Source: Cephalotrichum gorgonifer | Taxonomy: Eukaryota; Ascomycota; Sordariomycetes; Microascales; Microascaceae | NCBI GenBank assembly: GCA_900312665.1 | Contig: ONZQ02000009.1 | Coordinates: 852,420 to 916,419 of the forward strand | DNA length: 64,000 bases | Direction: 5' to 3' | Shown here: in pieces, positions 10,633 to 21,108 of the stretch | Layout of the letters: the number at the start of each line of letters is the position of its first letter | Position numbering within the stretch: the stretch's first letter is position 1 | Position numbers and translations under genes: made by a program | Notes under the pieces: model-generated | Database searches by the model: none | Told to the model about the DNA's origin: nothing | What the model saw: the letters and a program-made list of their open reading frames with translations, nothing else

Positions 10633-11909
10633 CTAGATAAGACCCGGAAGCATGACGTACCGCTTCTTCTTATACTTATCGGGGAACTCCTTCCGGTAAG
10701 CCCGCTCCTTCCCCTTGGCCCACGCCGCCATATAGGTTATCCCCAACGCAACCGAGAGCGCCAGCCCCCAGCTCCTGGTGGCTATTACAGCGCCGACCCA
10801 CGCGATAACCTCGAACATGTAGTTGGGACACGTGACGAGGGAGAAGCCCAGCCCCGTGGGGATCTTCCTCTCCGTGCCGCCGCGCGAGCGGAGGCTGGAG
10901 AGGTGCAGGTGGACGGAGCCGTTGGCCAGCTCGGCGAGGACGAAGATGACGGTGCCCACGAGGTCCACGAGGGGCTCGTCCGCGGTGGCGGCGAGGGAGG
11001 TCGGGGAGTAGATGGCGTAGGCCGAGACGAGGCCGTAGAAGATCCAGTAGAAGGCCGAGTTGCGGAAGATGTTGAACACGGGCATGGTGGAGTTGGAGAA
11101 CTTGTGCACGAAGAGGGTCTCGAGCTCGCGCTTCACGAAGTGGGCCATCACCAGGCCGAAGGCGAGGCGCTGGGTGTCGGAGAGCGGGGTGGGGGTGGCC
11201 CACGGGTAGATGTAGGGGCGGAGGAAGAGGATGAGCGGGTGGACGAGGAGGGGGCCGAGGTATTCGATGACGAAGACCATCTTCCACGAGATTTGGGGCC
11301 CTTTTGACTCGAGTTAGCAGATGGCCGGTTGGTAGGAGCCCCCGAGTGCTCTACTCGGAGCTCGCCCTCTCCCCAGAGCGCCCCCATTGCCGGGAAACGA
11401 GTTACAGTCGAAACATCAGAACTAGGTGATATTGGTCTCATGGCCACAAAGGGCTCTGAAGTAGCAAATACTTGTAGAACATCATGTGCAAAGTAACTCG
11501 TCGTGGCAGGTGGAGAAAGCGCTCCAGGGGATATCGGAGGGGACGGGATTAGGGAGCGTACCGAGGTCCTTCACGAGAAGCTCCTTCCCGCGCGAGATAT
11601 CGGCATCCGCAAGGACAATGGCATTCCTGTCCTTGAGGGTCTTGTTCGTCGCGGGGTTGAAGAGGCCGATGCGGTTGTGGTCCGAGATGCCACACTGCCG
11701 CGCGATGAGGACCTTGACATTGTCGACAGTCACGTCGACCGGGATCTCGACGGACGCGGGAAGCCCGCGGATGGGCTTCCTGGGGGCTGGTAGTTCTGTT
11801 AGCAAGGATGGCCCCTTCTTCTTCTTCTTCCTTTTCTTCCTCCAACGGGTTCGCGGGTGGGCGAGAGACACGTACAGCGATTCGTGAGCTTGAGGGTTGC
11901 GGGCGCCAT
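10633..11909 (-). CDS. TSC13: Very-long-chain enoyl-CoA reductase TSC13
   Basis: TSC13 catalyses the last step of each very-long-chain fatty acid elongation cycle (trans-2-enoyl-CoA to acyl-CoA, NADPH-dependent) in the ER membrane, supplying sphingolipid synthesis. Exons 11909-11876, 11786-11562 and 11300-10633 join in phase to 308 residues, the usual size. Introns are 89 and 261 nt. The N-terminal ubiquitin-like domain (about 10-85, with VDNVKVLIAR and NPATNKTLKDR) leads through KDLGPQISWK into a steroid 5-alpha-reductase-type membrane domain. The CPNYMFEV motif holds the conserved Tyr region, and the tail is basic (KYKKKR). The 261-nt intron is the longest in the window and reads in no conserved frame. 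TSC13 is divergent from the DUF1989 gene. Confidence 0.95.
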
Positions 11910-12584
11910 ATTGTCGGTTAGTACGGAGCTTGGGGGTCAAAGGATCAATTGAGTGTCAACAGCTTCCCGAATTATAAATTTTTGGTATGAAATTAGACCT
12001 CGGTGGGTTGGATGGAGGTGGATTATGTAACTTTTGCTGCTGATCCAACCGTGCGAGTATTACTTTCGGACGACTAATACGGAGTAGATAGTATGGAGCA
12101 CTAGTGCTTTCGTCGTGCGCCTCTCTTCTTACAATAGAGGCCGGTTTCGGGGTGGAGATGAACGGAGACGTTTAGCGGCAATGAGGACGGAGGGCGTACC
12201 TTTTCGAGTTGTCGCATGCTTGTATTATTGTACACCTTTTCTCTCTATCTCTCGGGTGTTTCTGTGTTCTGCCGTCTGATTTCCTACCGCTTCGCGGGCG
12301 TCTGGAAGCTAACTCCTTAGCTCGCCGGACGTTGCAATATTCGGACTCGTCCCCGGCGTTCCTGCCGACGGATGCCGTCCGGTCCCGCGTTCCGCTTGAT
12401 ACGAGTACAGATACCCCTCACAATGCGGAGCTAGACCCTTGTTATGACAAATTGCCCCGCCTTCTGATAACGCGAGGCCAAGTGTATATAGTCTTAGTAG
12501 TCTTCCTCATAAGCAGAGCATACATACCTATCTATACTTGCAACCGTTCATCCGTCGTCAGGACAAGTGACAACCTCCCCAGCC
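11910..12584. promoter_or_regulatory. Shared intergenic/promoter region of TSC13 and DUF1989 gene
   Basis: This 675-bp region lies between two divergent starts and should contain both promoters. An ACGGAGTA word near 12080 recurs elsewhere in the window's intergenic DNA. No protein frame or RNA gene is visible. Confidence 0.4.
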
Positions 12585-13608
12585 ATGACTCCACCACCGC
12601 CCCCAGCCTATGATCCGATCCCCTGCGATCAAAAGCTCTATGAAAGGATCGCGGACACAGCGAACCAGGCGGGGGCACGCGAGAAAGTAGAGTCGTTTAC
12701 GATCCCCATACGGAGCGCCAGGGCATGGGAGGTCAAGGCCGGTCAGGTGTGCCGGATCCTGACGCCCGAGGGGCCGCAGGTCGGCGACTTCAACGTCTGG
12801 AACAAGCATAACCCGCGGGAGAGGTTCTGGGCGGCGAGGACAAGGCAGCTGCAGAGTAGCCACGTAAAGGTCTTCGACAGGCTCTGGAGCTGCCTCCCTT
12901 ATCTGAGGCCCCTGATCACCGTTACTGCCGTATGCAAAGCTCCCCCCCTTTCCCTCGCCTTTACTCCCTCGTGGGATCTGCAAGAAACAGATCAGAACAG
13001 CTTTGTCTAACTGAGGAACAGGACTCGCTGTCTTCCTACGGCGTCGACGGTGTAGGCGGCCGCGTCCACGATCTTCTCGGCACGCGGTGCGACCCGTACG
13101 TGAACCAACTCATCAGTGGCACGTCGTTCGATTTCCAATGCCACTCGAACCTCACGCGTGCCGTCCTGCCGCACGGTCTGAATGAGTCGGACGTCCACGA
13201 CGTGTTGAACGTCTTCCAAGTCACCGGACTTGACAAGGAGGGCCGCTACTTCATGTATGAGCCTTCTCTCCCTCTGCCCACGTCCAATCGGTGAATTTAA
13301 CTAACACCACCCCCTTCCCTAGGGAACCGTGTCCGGCCAAGGCGGGCGATTACTGGGAGTTCTTCGCCGAGACAGACGTGCTCTGCGCCCTCTCCGCCTG
13401 TCCCGGCGGTGATCTCTCTACGTGGGGATGGGGCGAGGGAGATGAGAAAGGTGAGACTGACATGCTCAGCTGCTGTCGTCCGCTTGCCGTGGAGGTCTAC
13501 TCCCTGGTGGACAAGGACGAGGTCTTGAAGTCCTGGAAGGGCCCTGAGCCCCCTGCTTATAAGGGGCACCACGGTCTCATCCAGCCTGTCTTTACTGCCG
13601 AGAAGTGA
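12585..13608 (+). CDS. DUF1989 (urea carboxylase-associated family) protein
   Basis: It belongs to the DUF1989 family, whose bacterial members are often encoded beside urea carboxylase genes; the biochemical role is not settled. Exons 12585-12929, 13022-13254 and 13323-13608 join in phase to 287 residues. The introns are 92 and 68 nt. Family signatures are GQVCRILTPEGPQVGDFNVW (about residues 50-70), NESDVHDVLNVFQVTG, PAKAGDYWEFFAETDVLCAL and SACPGGD. Cys and His residues in the FQCHSN, ACPGGD and SCCRP segments could bind metal, as an inference. No signal peptide is seen, so it should be cytosolic. No urea amidolyase gene lies in the window. Confidence 0.88.
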
Positions 13609-14125
13609 CGGAGGAGTCTTACCTTTGGCGCAAGACGATAATAGAGCGGAGGTGGCTGAGATGAGGCGGCCGCGATAGTTGAGTACCTTTGGCCTAAAGT
13701 AGACGGTAGGATATACGAATATACGAAATCATCTAGCACGAACATGGACTATTCCGGGGTATTAGAGCCGCAAATGTTGACCTCAGTTTGATTACCATAC
13801 AATATCGCCTGACCAGTCCACAGGGCAAGATACTGGCTTGGGGGAATCTCCAGTTACTCGGCTCTACATGGCACCACACTGTGGGCTTCACATGCATATC
13901 CATACAGGTTCGAAAATCCAGGTAGGCAGGACGTGGTATTAAAACACGGGTCTGCGGTCATCTTAAACTACAGACGGCCCGCCGCTCCTGGAATGTAGAC
14001 TCATCTAATGTCATGAGATCCCATACTCCCAGATGCAAAACACCAAACGATAAACACACATTTGTCCCGACCCGATTTTTTTCTTTAAACCCCCTTCACT
14101 CCCCCGTACTACGACATCCAAACAC
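13609..14125. other. Intergenic between convergent DUF1989 gene and RPS6
   Basis: This should hold the two 3' untranslated regions. No coding frame or structural RNA was recognised. Confidence 0.45.
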
Positions 14126-15344
14126 TTACTTGCGCATGGAGCTGGCACGACGCTTGCGGGCATCGGCCTTGAGGGCCTTGGCCTCAGCGACACGCTTGGC
14201 GAGGGTCTGGGCGTACTCGTTCTGTGAGGCAACCGTTAGCATTGTGAACCGCCAGTACAACTTGACTAGGAGGCAAAAGTGTTGACGTACCGCCTCATCC
14301 TTGACCTTCTCGGCCTGGCGGCGCTTGAGGGCGAGCCTGTGGCGCTTGTGCTGGAGGCGCTGGGGAGTGACGAGCCTCTGGATCTTGGGGGCCTTGGTGT
14401 AAGGGGTCTTGCCCTCACCCTTGGGGGTGACCTCACGGCGAATGACGTACTTGCGGACCTATTTATCCCATTCGGGCACATTAGCAACTTGGTGATTCCT
14501 TACTCACTGGTAACCTCCGGCGATAATGTATCATAGCCGACCATAGTGCGCCTTTCCCGCGAGAAGCGGTGGGGAAATTGAAAGGCGGCACTATGGTCCT
14601 CTCAGACTCTACCCCGACTGCTTACGCAGGCTGGGATAGGCGATGACGAGGAAGGCCCTGGTGGATGTTGGGACCCCACTTACGTCGTCATCCTTGCTGA
14701 GGCCGAAGAAACGCTGGATCTTGGTCGCACGCTTGGGTCCGAGGCGCTTGGGGTGAACGACGTCGGTCAGGCCGGGGATCTCACCCTCACCCTGCTTGAC
14801 GATGCGGAGGGCGAGGACGGAGAGGTCGTTGGTGACGATGCAGCCGTGGACGGACTTGCGCCTGCGCTCACCGGTGCGGCGGGTGCGGTAGCAGGAGTGG
14901 CCCTCGGAGAGGAGGAGGCGGACACGGTGGGGGTACATGACACCCTGCTTCATGGGGAAACCCTGCTTGTCGTTTCCTCCGGTGATGCGGAAGATGTAGC
15001 CCTTCCACTCGTCGCCGAGAGAGTCAGCGGGGACCTCAGCGCCCATCTATACAAGGTCGAAAAAAAGTCAGTTTTTATTCTGGGACTCGAGTCGCCGGCT
15101 CAGTCGGTCGATTGGAGGGGTATTTCGGCTCGGCGGAAAGACGTACGCGCTTCTCGAGGAAGACGGCGAGCTTGCGCTCATCCTCAACGTCGATGAGCTT
15201 CTGGCTGCCGTTGGCAGGGTAGGAAATGTTCAACTGGGCATCGTTAGCAACGGTCGACTCGGGGATTTCGCTGGCATATTGCAGTAGAATACAATGACCA
15301 GAGCATAAAAGAGTCATGCGAAGTATGGGGGACTCACCTTCATC
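14126..15344 (-). CDS. RPS6: 40S ribosomal protein S6 (eS6)
   Basis: Component of the small ribosomal subunit and a classic target of TOR-pathway S6 kinases. Five exons (15344-15339, 15233-15147, 15046-14684, 14458-14291, 14221-14126) join in phase to 239 residues, the normal fungal length. The first exon is only ATGAAG, a pattern common in fungal ribosomal protein genes. Signatures are [35 protein letters not shown] and [11 protein letters not shown]. The C-terminal [10 protein letters not shown] carries the serines expected to be phosphorylated. Introns are 105, 100, 225 and 69 nt. The 225-nt intron 3 contains a strong hairpin and an internal donor-like GTGAGTAAGG, so alternative splicing is possible. 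Confidence 0.97.
14539..14598 (-). other. Long hairpin inside RPS6 intron 3
   Basis: On the transcribed strand GACCATAGTGC and GCACTATGGTC pair over 11 bp, followed after a one-base bulge by GCCTTTC with GAAAGGC (7 bp). The enclosed sequence can form a further CCGC/GCGG stem. Seventeen to eighteen intronic base pairs conserved as an exact inverted repeat are unlikely by chance. It could be a regulatory RNA element, part of a cassette exon, or a remnant of a small inverted-repeat element. I see no convincing C/D or H/ACA snoRNA boxes. Confidence 0.75.
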
Positions 15345-15716
15345 TTGCCGGTGGTTGTCGAAAAACCGAATTGTTGGCGTTGAACTTGGTGTTGAAGTCG
15401 GAAGTTGAAGATCAAGAAGTTCGGCGGGAAAAATTAGGGGATTTCACAAGTGTGTGGATGTAGGGTTGGTAGGAGAAAGCCACCTTGGCCAATCAGAGTC
15501 GTTCATTGTTTGGTGCCCCTCCCACCCACGCGTTGTCGGAAAATACGACCACCACGACAAAGTTTAGCCGGGATCCACCATGTGATTAGCTAAGCGACTG
15601 GTCTGTAGCTGCTTATTTGTGTAAACAAGTATTAGTGCAGTACCTCTGGGACACACTCACGATCCAATCAATATAGTGGAGATCTTCTACGATCAACCAC
15701 CGCGCCTCCATTCGCT
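15345..15716. promoter_or_regulatory. Bidirectional promoter of RPS6 and CTF8
   Basis: Only 372 bp separate the divergent starts of RPS6 (minus) and CTF8 (plus), so the two genes should share this promoter. No specific factor site is claimed. Confidence 0.55.
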
Positions 15717-16145
15717 ATGGATCCCACAATCCCGATCAGCCCGCCCAATCCGGATCGCGGATGCTCCGTAAACCCTCTTCCGAAGCTTATCCAAACGCCC
15801 TCAGGCCTGGCCTTCATCGGACTCCAAGGCACCTTCAAACTCCCCCAGACTGAGGGAGGCGAGCCGGAGCAGGTCTCCATTGGCACCATCCATTTCCCGA
15901 ACTACAAGCCCGAAGACCACGACAAAGGCGACACAGCATGGATGAAGAGGGTCTACATGTATGTTGGCCGCGGTATGCGCCTCACTGGTCAGGTGAAGAA
16001 GCTGCCCAAAGCCGTTGCGGTTGTTCGAAGGCTGCCCCAAACAGGGGACTCAGGCGAGGCTGGCGAGGCTCTAGAGGTATTGGAGATTATCAAGTACAGA
16101 CTCGAGTTTTCCGAGCGCCCAGAACCTGTAGGGGCCAACGAGTAG
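15717..16145 (+). CDS. CTF8: Chromosome transmission fidelity protein 8
   Basis: CTF8 with DCC1 and CTF18 forms the alternative clamp loader RFC-CTF18, which acts on PCNA at forks and supports sister-chromatid cohesion in the nucleus. It is a single exon of 142 residues. The family core is present in order: TPSGLAFIGLQGTF (about 27-40), GTIHFPNY (56-63), WMKRVYMYVGRGMRLTGQVK (76-95), KLPKAVAVVRR and LEIIKYRLEFSERPEPV at the C-terminus. Length is in the range of other CTF8 proteins. It is divergent from RPS6 and followed by DPH1 on the same strand. Confidence 0.92.
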   Translation: MDPTIPISPPNPDRGCSVNPLPKLIQTPSGLAFIGLQGTFKLPQTEGGEPEQVSIGTIHFPNYKPEDHDKGDTAWMKRVYMYVGRGMRLTGQVKKLPKAVAVVRRLPQTGDSGEAGEALEVLEIIKYRLEFSERPEPVGANE

Positions 16146-16376
16146 TGACGCGCCACTTCACTTTCGGACTCTGGAGCCCCCTTCGCAGCTGGTCCTCAAG
16201 GAGCTACTCCCTGTTTCTTGACTGGGAGCTCCGTGATTAGTAATACATGGATACATTGTGCCCGCGGGGCAGCGGGGGAGGGGCAAAAAAGTGTCGAGCT
16301 GCATCTTTTGGTTTGGCTCGTCAAACCCTCCAGTGAACGCAGTCGACACCCCGATTTCCTCCACCATCTTTTTTAA

Positions 16377-16393
16377 CCCCCCCCCCCCCCCCC
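16377..16393 (+). repeat. Homopolymeric C tract (17 bp)
   Basis: An uninterrupted run of 17 C residues ends 13 bp before the DPH1 start codon, so it probably lies in the leader of that mRNA. Such tracts vary in length between strains and are prone to sequencing error. Confidence 0.85.
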
Positions 16394-16406
16394 TTCTGCC
16401 CTAGCT

Positions 16407-17810
16407 ATGGAGGAAGACCGGTATCAAGCGGATATCGGTATCGCCGCCGACATCGAGGCCGCAGCCGCACAACTATCCCAGCCCACATCACAACCCGCCG
16501 ACCCCTTACCACTAAGACAGCCGAAGAAGAGGTTCGTCGGGAAGAGGGCGGCCGATGCGGCGAGGAGCGATCAGGCCGGGCCGCCTAGTACCGCGGATCC
16601 TAATGCTACGGAAATACAACGTAAGGAACCTGCCCTTTTCTAACTTCTTGGGCACCGCTCACTCTTACCAGGCGCTGCCCCTCGTCGGGCACCACGTCTT
16701 CTCAACCAGGTCCCAAGGGAGATCTTAGATGATCCCGCACTCAAGAGCGCAATGTCCCTACTCCCGGCGAACTATAGCTTCGAGATCCCGAAGACCATCC
16801 ACCGGATACGCACCCTCGACGCGAAGAGAGTCGCCCTACAGATGCCCGAAGGCCTATTGATCTTCGCCACCACCATCTCCGACATCCTCACGCAGTTCTG
16901 CCCGGGGGTTGAGACGCTGATAATGGGTGATGTCACATATGGGGCCTGCTGTATAGACGACTACACAGCCCGTGCACTAGGATGTGATCTGCTGGTGCAT
17001 TATGCACACAGCTGTCTCATACCGGTAGACGTTACGCAGATCAAGACGCTATACGTCTTTGTGGATATCACCATCGACACCGCGCACCTGGTGGCCAGCT
17101 TGGAGCGCAACTTTGCGAGCGGGAAGACGATCGCCATGGTCGGGACTATTCAGTTCAACGCGACGATACACGGAGTGAAGAAGACGCTGGAGAAGGCGGG
17201 ATACAAGATCCTCGTCCCCCAGATAGCACCGTTAAGCAAGGGAGAGATCCTAGGATGCACGTCTCCCCGGCTAACTGATGAGCATGTGGACATGATCCTC
17301 TATCTCGGAGACGGGCGGTTCCACCTCGAGAGCATCATGATCCACAACCCCACGATCCCCGCGTATAGATACGACCCCTACTCGCGGAAACTCACCCGCG
17401 AGGAGTACGGCCACGACGAGATGCAAGACCTCCGGCGCGACGCCATATCCAAGGCGAAGCAGGGCCGGAAGTGGGGCCTCATCCTCGGGTCCCTCGGCAG
17501 GCAGGGGAACCCCCATACGATGACGCTTATCGAGAAGGCGCTCGGGGACCGTGGGATCCCCTGCGTGCACCTTCTCATGAGCGAGATCTTCCCCGCGAAG
17601 CTGGCCGCCATGGCGGACGTCGAGTGCTGGGTGCAGGTCGCATGCCCGAGGCTGAGCATCGACTGGGGCTACGCGTTCCCGCGGCCGCTACTCACGCCGT
17701 ACGAGGCGCTCGTGGCTCTCGGGGAGAAGGAGGGGTGGGGGACCGGGGTGTATCCCATGGATTATTACGGCAAGGACGGTTTGGGGCGCACCAAGGTTGC
17801 GGCATTGTGA
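16407..17810 (+). CDS. DPH1: Diphthamide synthesis subunit 1 (2-(3-amino-3-carboxypropyl)histidine synthase)
   Basis: Catalyses, with DPH2, the first step of diphthamide formation on eEF2, moving the 3-amino-3-carboxypropyl group of S-adenosylmethionine to a histidine through a non-canonical radical SAM [4Fe-4S] cluster. Exons 16407-16620 and 16672-17810 join in phase across a 51-nt intron to 450 residues. The three cluster cysteine regions are visible: YGACCIDD (about 163-170), LGCTSP (Cys about 267) and [11 protein letters not shown] (Cys about 396). The N-terminal 75 residues are low-complexity and include basic KKRFVGKR. Length fits the family. Confidence 0.95.
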
Positions 17811-18351
17811 AGGGGGGATTCGGGTGCATATTGCTGCCAGGTGGCGTGAGTGTCCGCGTTGAATCAGCTGCAGGCTAGGAAGTGTTGTTATGGCGAAGTA
17901 CCTAGACCAAGTGTTTATACGTCGTCGGCCAGGACGTCCGGCCGTATAACGGAGGTGTTCTTCGGCCCCATCAGCGGGGCCTCTTACCAGGAGAGAGGCG
18001 ATTCTTTCGCCAAAGGAGAGGCGGATTTATGGGGACGGGCTCCCTGAACCCAAGCGGAGGCAACGCATAGAGATCAAAATACAGACAACGTATTGTATTA
18101 CATCGCACACCGCCCCCGTGAAGTCCGGAGGATGACAGAACCCCTGAAACGCCGTGTGAGCTAGCGGCTCGACGATGCTAGCTACAATACCAAAACCTCC
18201 TAGCAATAGTCACGAGAAGTGGAAGGGTCTCCCGCGATATACCCCCATAGCGCTCCCTCCGCCTTTCACACATACTATAGACCCATGTAACACAACGAGG
18301 TCTACCCATCTCCCTAATTTCCTTCCCTCGATGGAAAGAGATTGTGTGTGA
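17811..18351. other. Intergenic between convergent DPH1 and ATG27
   Basis: It contains the two 3' untranslated regions. No coding frame, RNA gene or repeat is apparent. Confidence 0.45.
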
Positions 18352-19634
18352 TCACACGGCGCTGTAGCCGCCCCTGCTACCCGACCCCTGCATCGTATTC
18401 ATCGCGCTGCGCACCAAGTCCTTCATGAGGTACGGGACGTCGCGTATCGTGTCGCCGTGCGGGACGAGGTCCCAGCCGCGGGCGCCGAAGCGGGTGTAGT
18501 TGAGCCAGGAGCCGAAGATGAGGTACGCGGCCGTAAGCATGAAGACGCTGTGCGTGTGATATGCTCCGTTAGCGATCACCCAAGCAAGTAGTTAGAGGGA
18601 GAGGGGAGAGGGGAAGAAGGGAGAAAACCTACATAATGAAGAGCCAAGTGAAGAACCCCCATCGACCCGCCCTTTCCTCGTCGTAGCTGCTCTCGCACGC
18701 ATACTTCGTCCTCCACTCCAGCCTCAGCGTCTCGAACTCCGACTCGGGCTCCACCCCGAAGGAGATGAACTTGAGCGCGGCCCCGTCCTTGACGAGCTGC
18801 TCCTCGCCCTCCCTGAGCCCCGACAGCCCGTCGCCGCCCCTCGCGCCCAGCAGCCCCGCGGCGGCGGCCAGGTTCCCCGCGGCCCTCCTCGCGGTCTCGG
18901 CGCCCGCGTCGTACTCGTCCGCGGGCGTCCACTCGCCCTCTGTCCCCTCCAGCTCCGGGTCGCACACAAACTCCACGATGGCCCTCTCCTTCGTCTTCTT
19001 CTTGCTCGGCCCGTCGAGGGGGTAGGCGCCGCCCTTGATGATGAGGCGGAGGCCCTCGCGCTGGGCGTCGGCGTTGGATGACGACGTCTTCAGGCGCTGG
19101 GCCTCGTACTCGAGGTCGTAGCCGCCGTGGTCGAGGAGGTCGCCGGCTATGGGGATGACCTTGTGCAGGACCCCGTTGTCCTCGTCGCCGTTGTAGGTTC
19201 GTTGTATAGCGCAGACTAGGATTCGGCGCTGTTAGCTTCTGATCCGACCTCCCATAAAACACCCATTTTCGCCCGCAGGGCCGGTGGAGCACGAGTTCCG
19301 GAGCTGTTTGTTAGGCAGGCGCGAGCCGAGGAGCTTTGGTTCGGTTGGGCTGGGAAGTAAAAAAGGGGGCGAAAGCCGGATGAGACACACCTCTCGTCCC
19401 ATTAGGACACTGTTCCTCCTTTGGGACGTCCCCTTTCCTCTTCAGCGGCTGGCATATGTCCACCGTGTACGACGTGTTACTATGACTCGGCGGCTCCAGC
19501 AGCGTCGTCACGACCGAGTGCGGCCCGCCCAGCTTCTGGAGGTTGAAGCTCTGCTTGTCGACGCGGATGTGCTCGCAGTTAAGCATGACTGCCGACGCCG
19601 GCGCCACCATCGCCAGCAAGGAGAGGAGCTGCAT
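18352..19634 (-). CDS. ATG27: Autophagy-related type I membrane protein ATG27
   Basis: ATG27 is a single-pass Golgi/endosome/vacuole protein that helps ATG9 vesicle traffic in autophagy and the Cvt pathway. Exons 19634-19391, 19215-18633 and 18547-18352 join in phase to 340 residues; introns are 175 and 85 nt. A signal peptide (MQLLSLLAMVAPASA) precedes a mannose-6-phosphate-receptor-like lumenal domain with family motifs LNCEHIRVDKQSFNL, DICQPLKR and CPNGTRVCAI, the last spanning the first splice. Cysteines later in the domain (EFVCDPE, KYACESS) fit the expected disulfides. The transmembrane helix (about 268-292, including WGFFTWLFI and LTAAYLIFGSWL) is split by intron 2. The short cytosolic tail ends RGGYSAV, a Tyr-containing end of the kind used for sorting. 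Confidence 0.94.
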
Positions 19635-21108
19635 CTTTCCGGGTGGGTGGGGGGGAGCGGGGATAGTCTCGGTTTCGGGGGATGTTAAAGATTTGGGGGA
19701 GATTCTGAGGCTTTGGGGTGTGGTGGTGAACAGCTCTATATTCGATCTTAAATACCCGGCAATATATTTCGGTCGGGTTCGATCGGTCGGGTTCGGGAGC
19801 TGCTAGATGGTGCCTGCTTATCTCTCCTCCCCAAGAAAAGCTGTCCCAAGTGGAAGTGCGAGGCAAAAAGGCAAAGGGAACCAAGAAATACGAGAGCCCG
19901 TTCGGCGGACTACTCACGCTCACAAAGGCGCGATGAACAAGGGGGAGTAAAAAAAAAGAACGTGGTGAAAGAAGGTATCTGTGTTTCGTTCGGTTCCGTC
20001 AATGGAGTTCAGCGGCGAGCTCGGGACCTGGCGACCAGCTGACAAGGAGCTGTTGTGATCAGAAAGAAGGTCACACACGCCTATCAGTCCTGAGGTGTCG
20101 TCATCGAAGCGAGAGGTCCGGCAGGTCAGGACGCGGAGTGTCTTGGCACGTGACTCCAAACCTCGAACCTGACCTCGTCTCCCCCAGCACCGAACTTCAC
20201 GTTCATAACAGTCTCGCAATGCTGAATGTTCCCCTCAGGGCGCTCCGTTCTTGTGAGCGAATTATTAAGTTCGGCTTCACGAGACATATAGAGACGGGAC
20301 TAGGTTCAAGACCGTTAAATTCCGTATATCACTGAAGAAGGATCCGCCTTGCGGTCCTCATGGCTAGAAGAACGCCCCCCAAGAGCCGCAGTCACTAGAA
20401 AAGCCCAAAACCTGACGATCACATTCATTCACAATCAAGATTGTATTAGCTGCCCCGTAAACAAAACACTCATAAGAAACGTAAACCGATGCGGGAGCCA
20501 GAGAAACAGCGACGATAGCCACATAGAGGAAACGCCCGAACTCGAAAGGAACCAATCCCCGTACCAAGTCTTTTTGTTACAAATTGCCATCCGCAAACTC
20601 CCTCGAAACTCCCGCGCCCCTTACCGTTTAAAACCTGTCTTCCGTGCGCCGAGGGTTTGAAATACAAATCGCTGAAAAAGAAAATAGTGAAGGGCCAGGC
20701 CAAAAGAAAACGAAAAAAAAAATGGTAGGTACTCGAGAAGAAGCAGGGGAAAGAAGCACACCAGTACCCGCACCGGGACGAGAAGGAAACAACACACCAT
20801 GACAAGAGGAGAACCAGTCCGAGACCATGACCACAAGACCCGGGTATAAAACAACCGAAAAAAAAAAAGGAGACCAAAACCCCCTATCCTTTCCAACGAA
20901 AAGTGGTAAAACAAAAATGCAAAAGAAATCTCTGGAGGGAGAAAGAGAGAAGGCACCCGATAGAGACAGTGCAAACCAACCCGGTGTCGCACCTTTCTCC
21001 CCGGTCTCACTCTCTCCGTACGTGGCGTTCTCCACGCCATCCCTTGCTCCATCACCATCTGTCGTGGTACATGCGTATGGATCTGGATCCAGGCATACGG
21101 GAACGCTC
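19635..21108. other. Intergenic: ATG27 promoter and SPT20 3' region
   Basis: The right half, up to 21108, is A-rich on the plus strand (T-rich in the SPT20 sense) and fits a long SPT20 3' untranslated region. Overlapping minus-strand ORFs there are Phe-rich and unconserved. The ATG27 promoter should lie just right of 19635. Confidence 0.45.
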
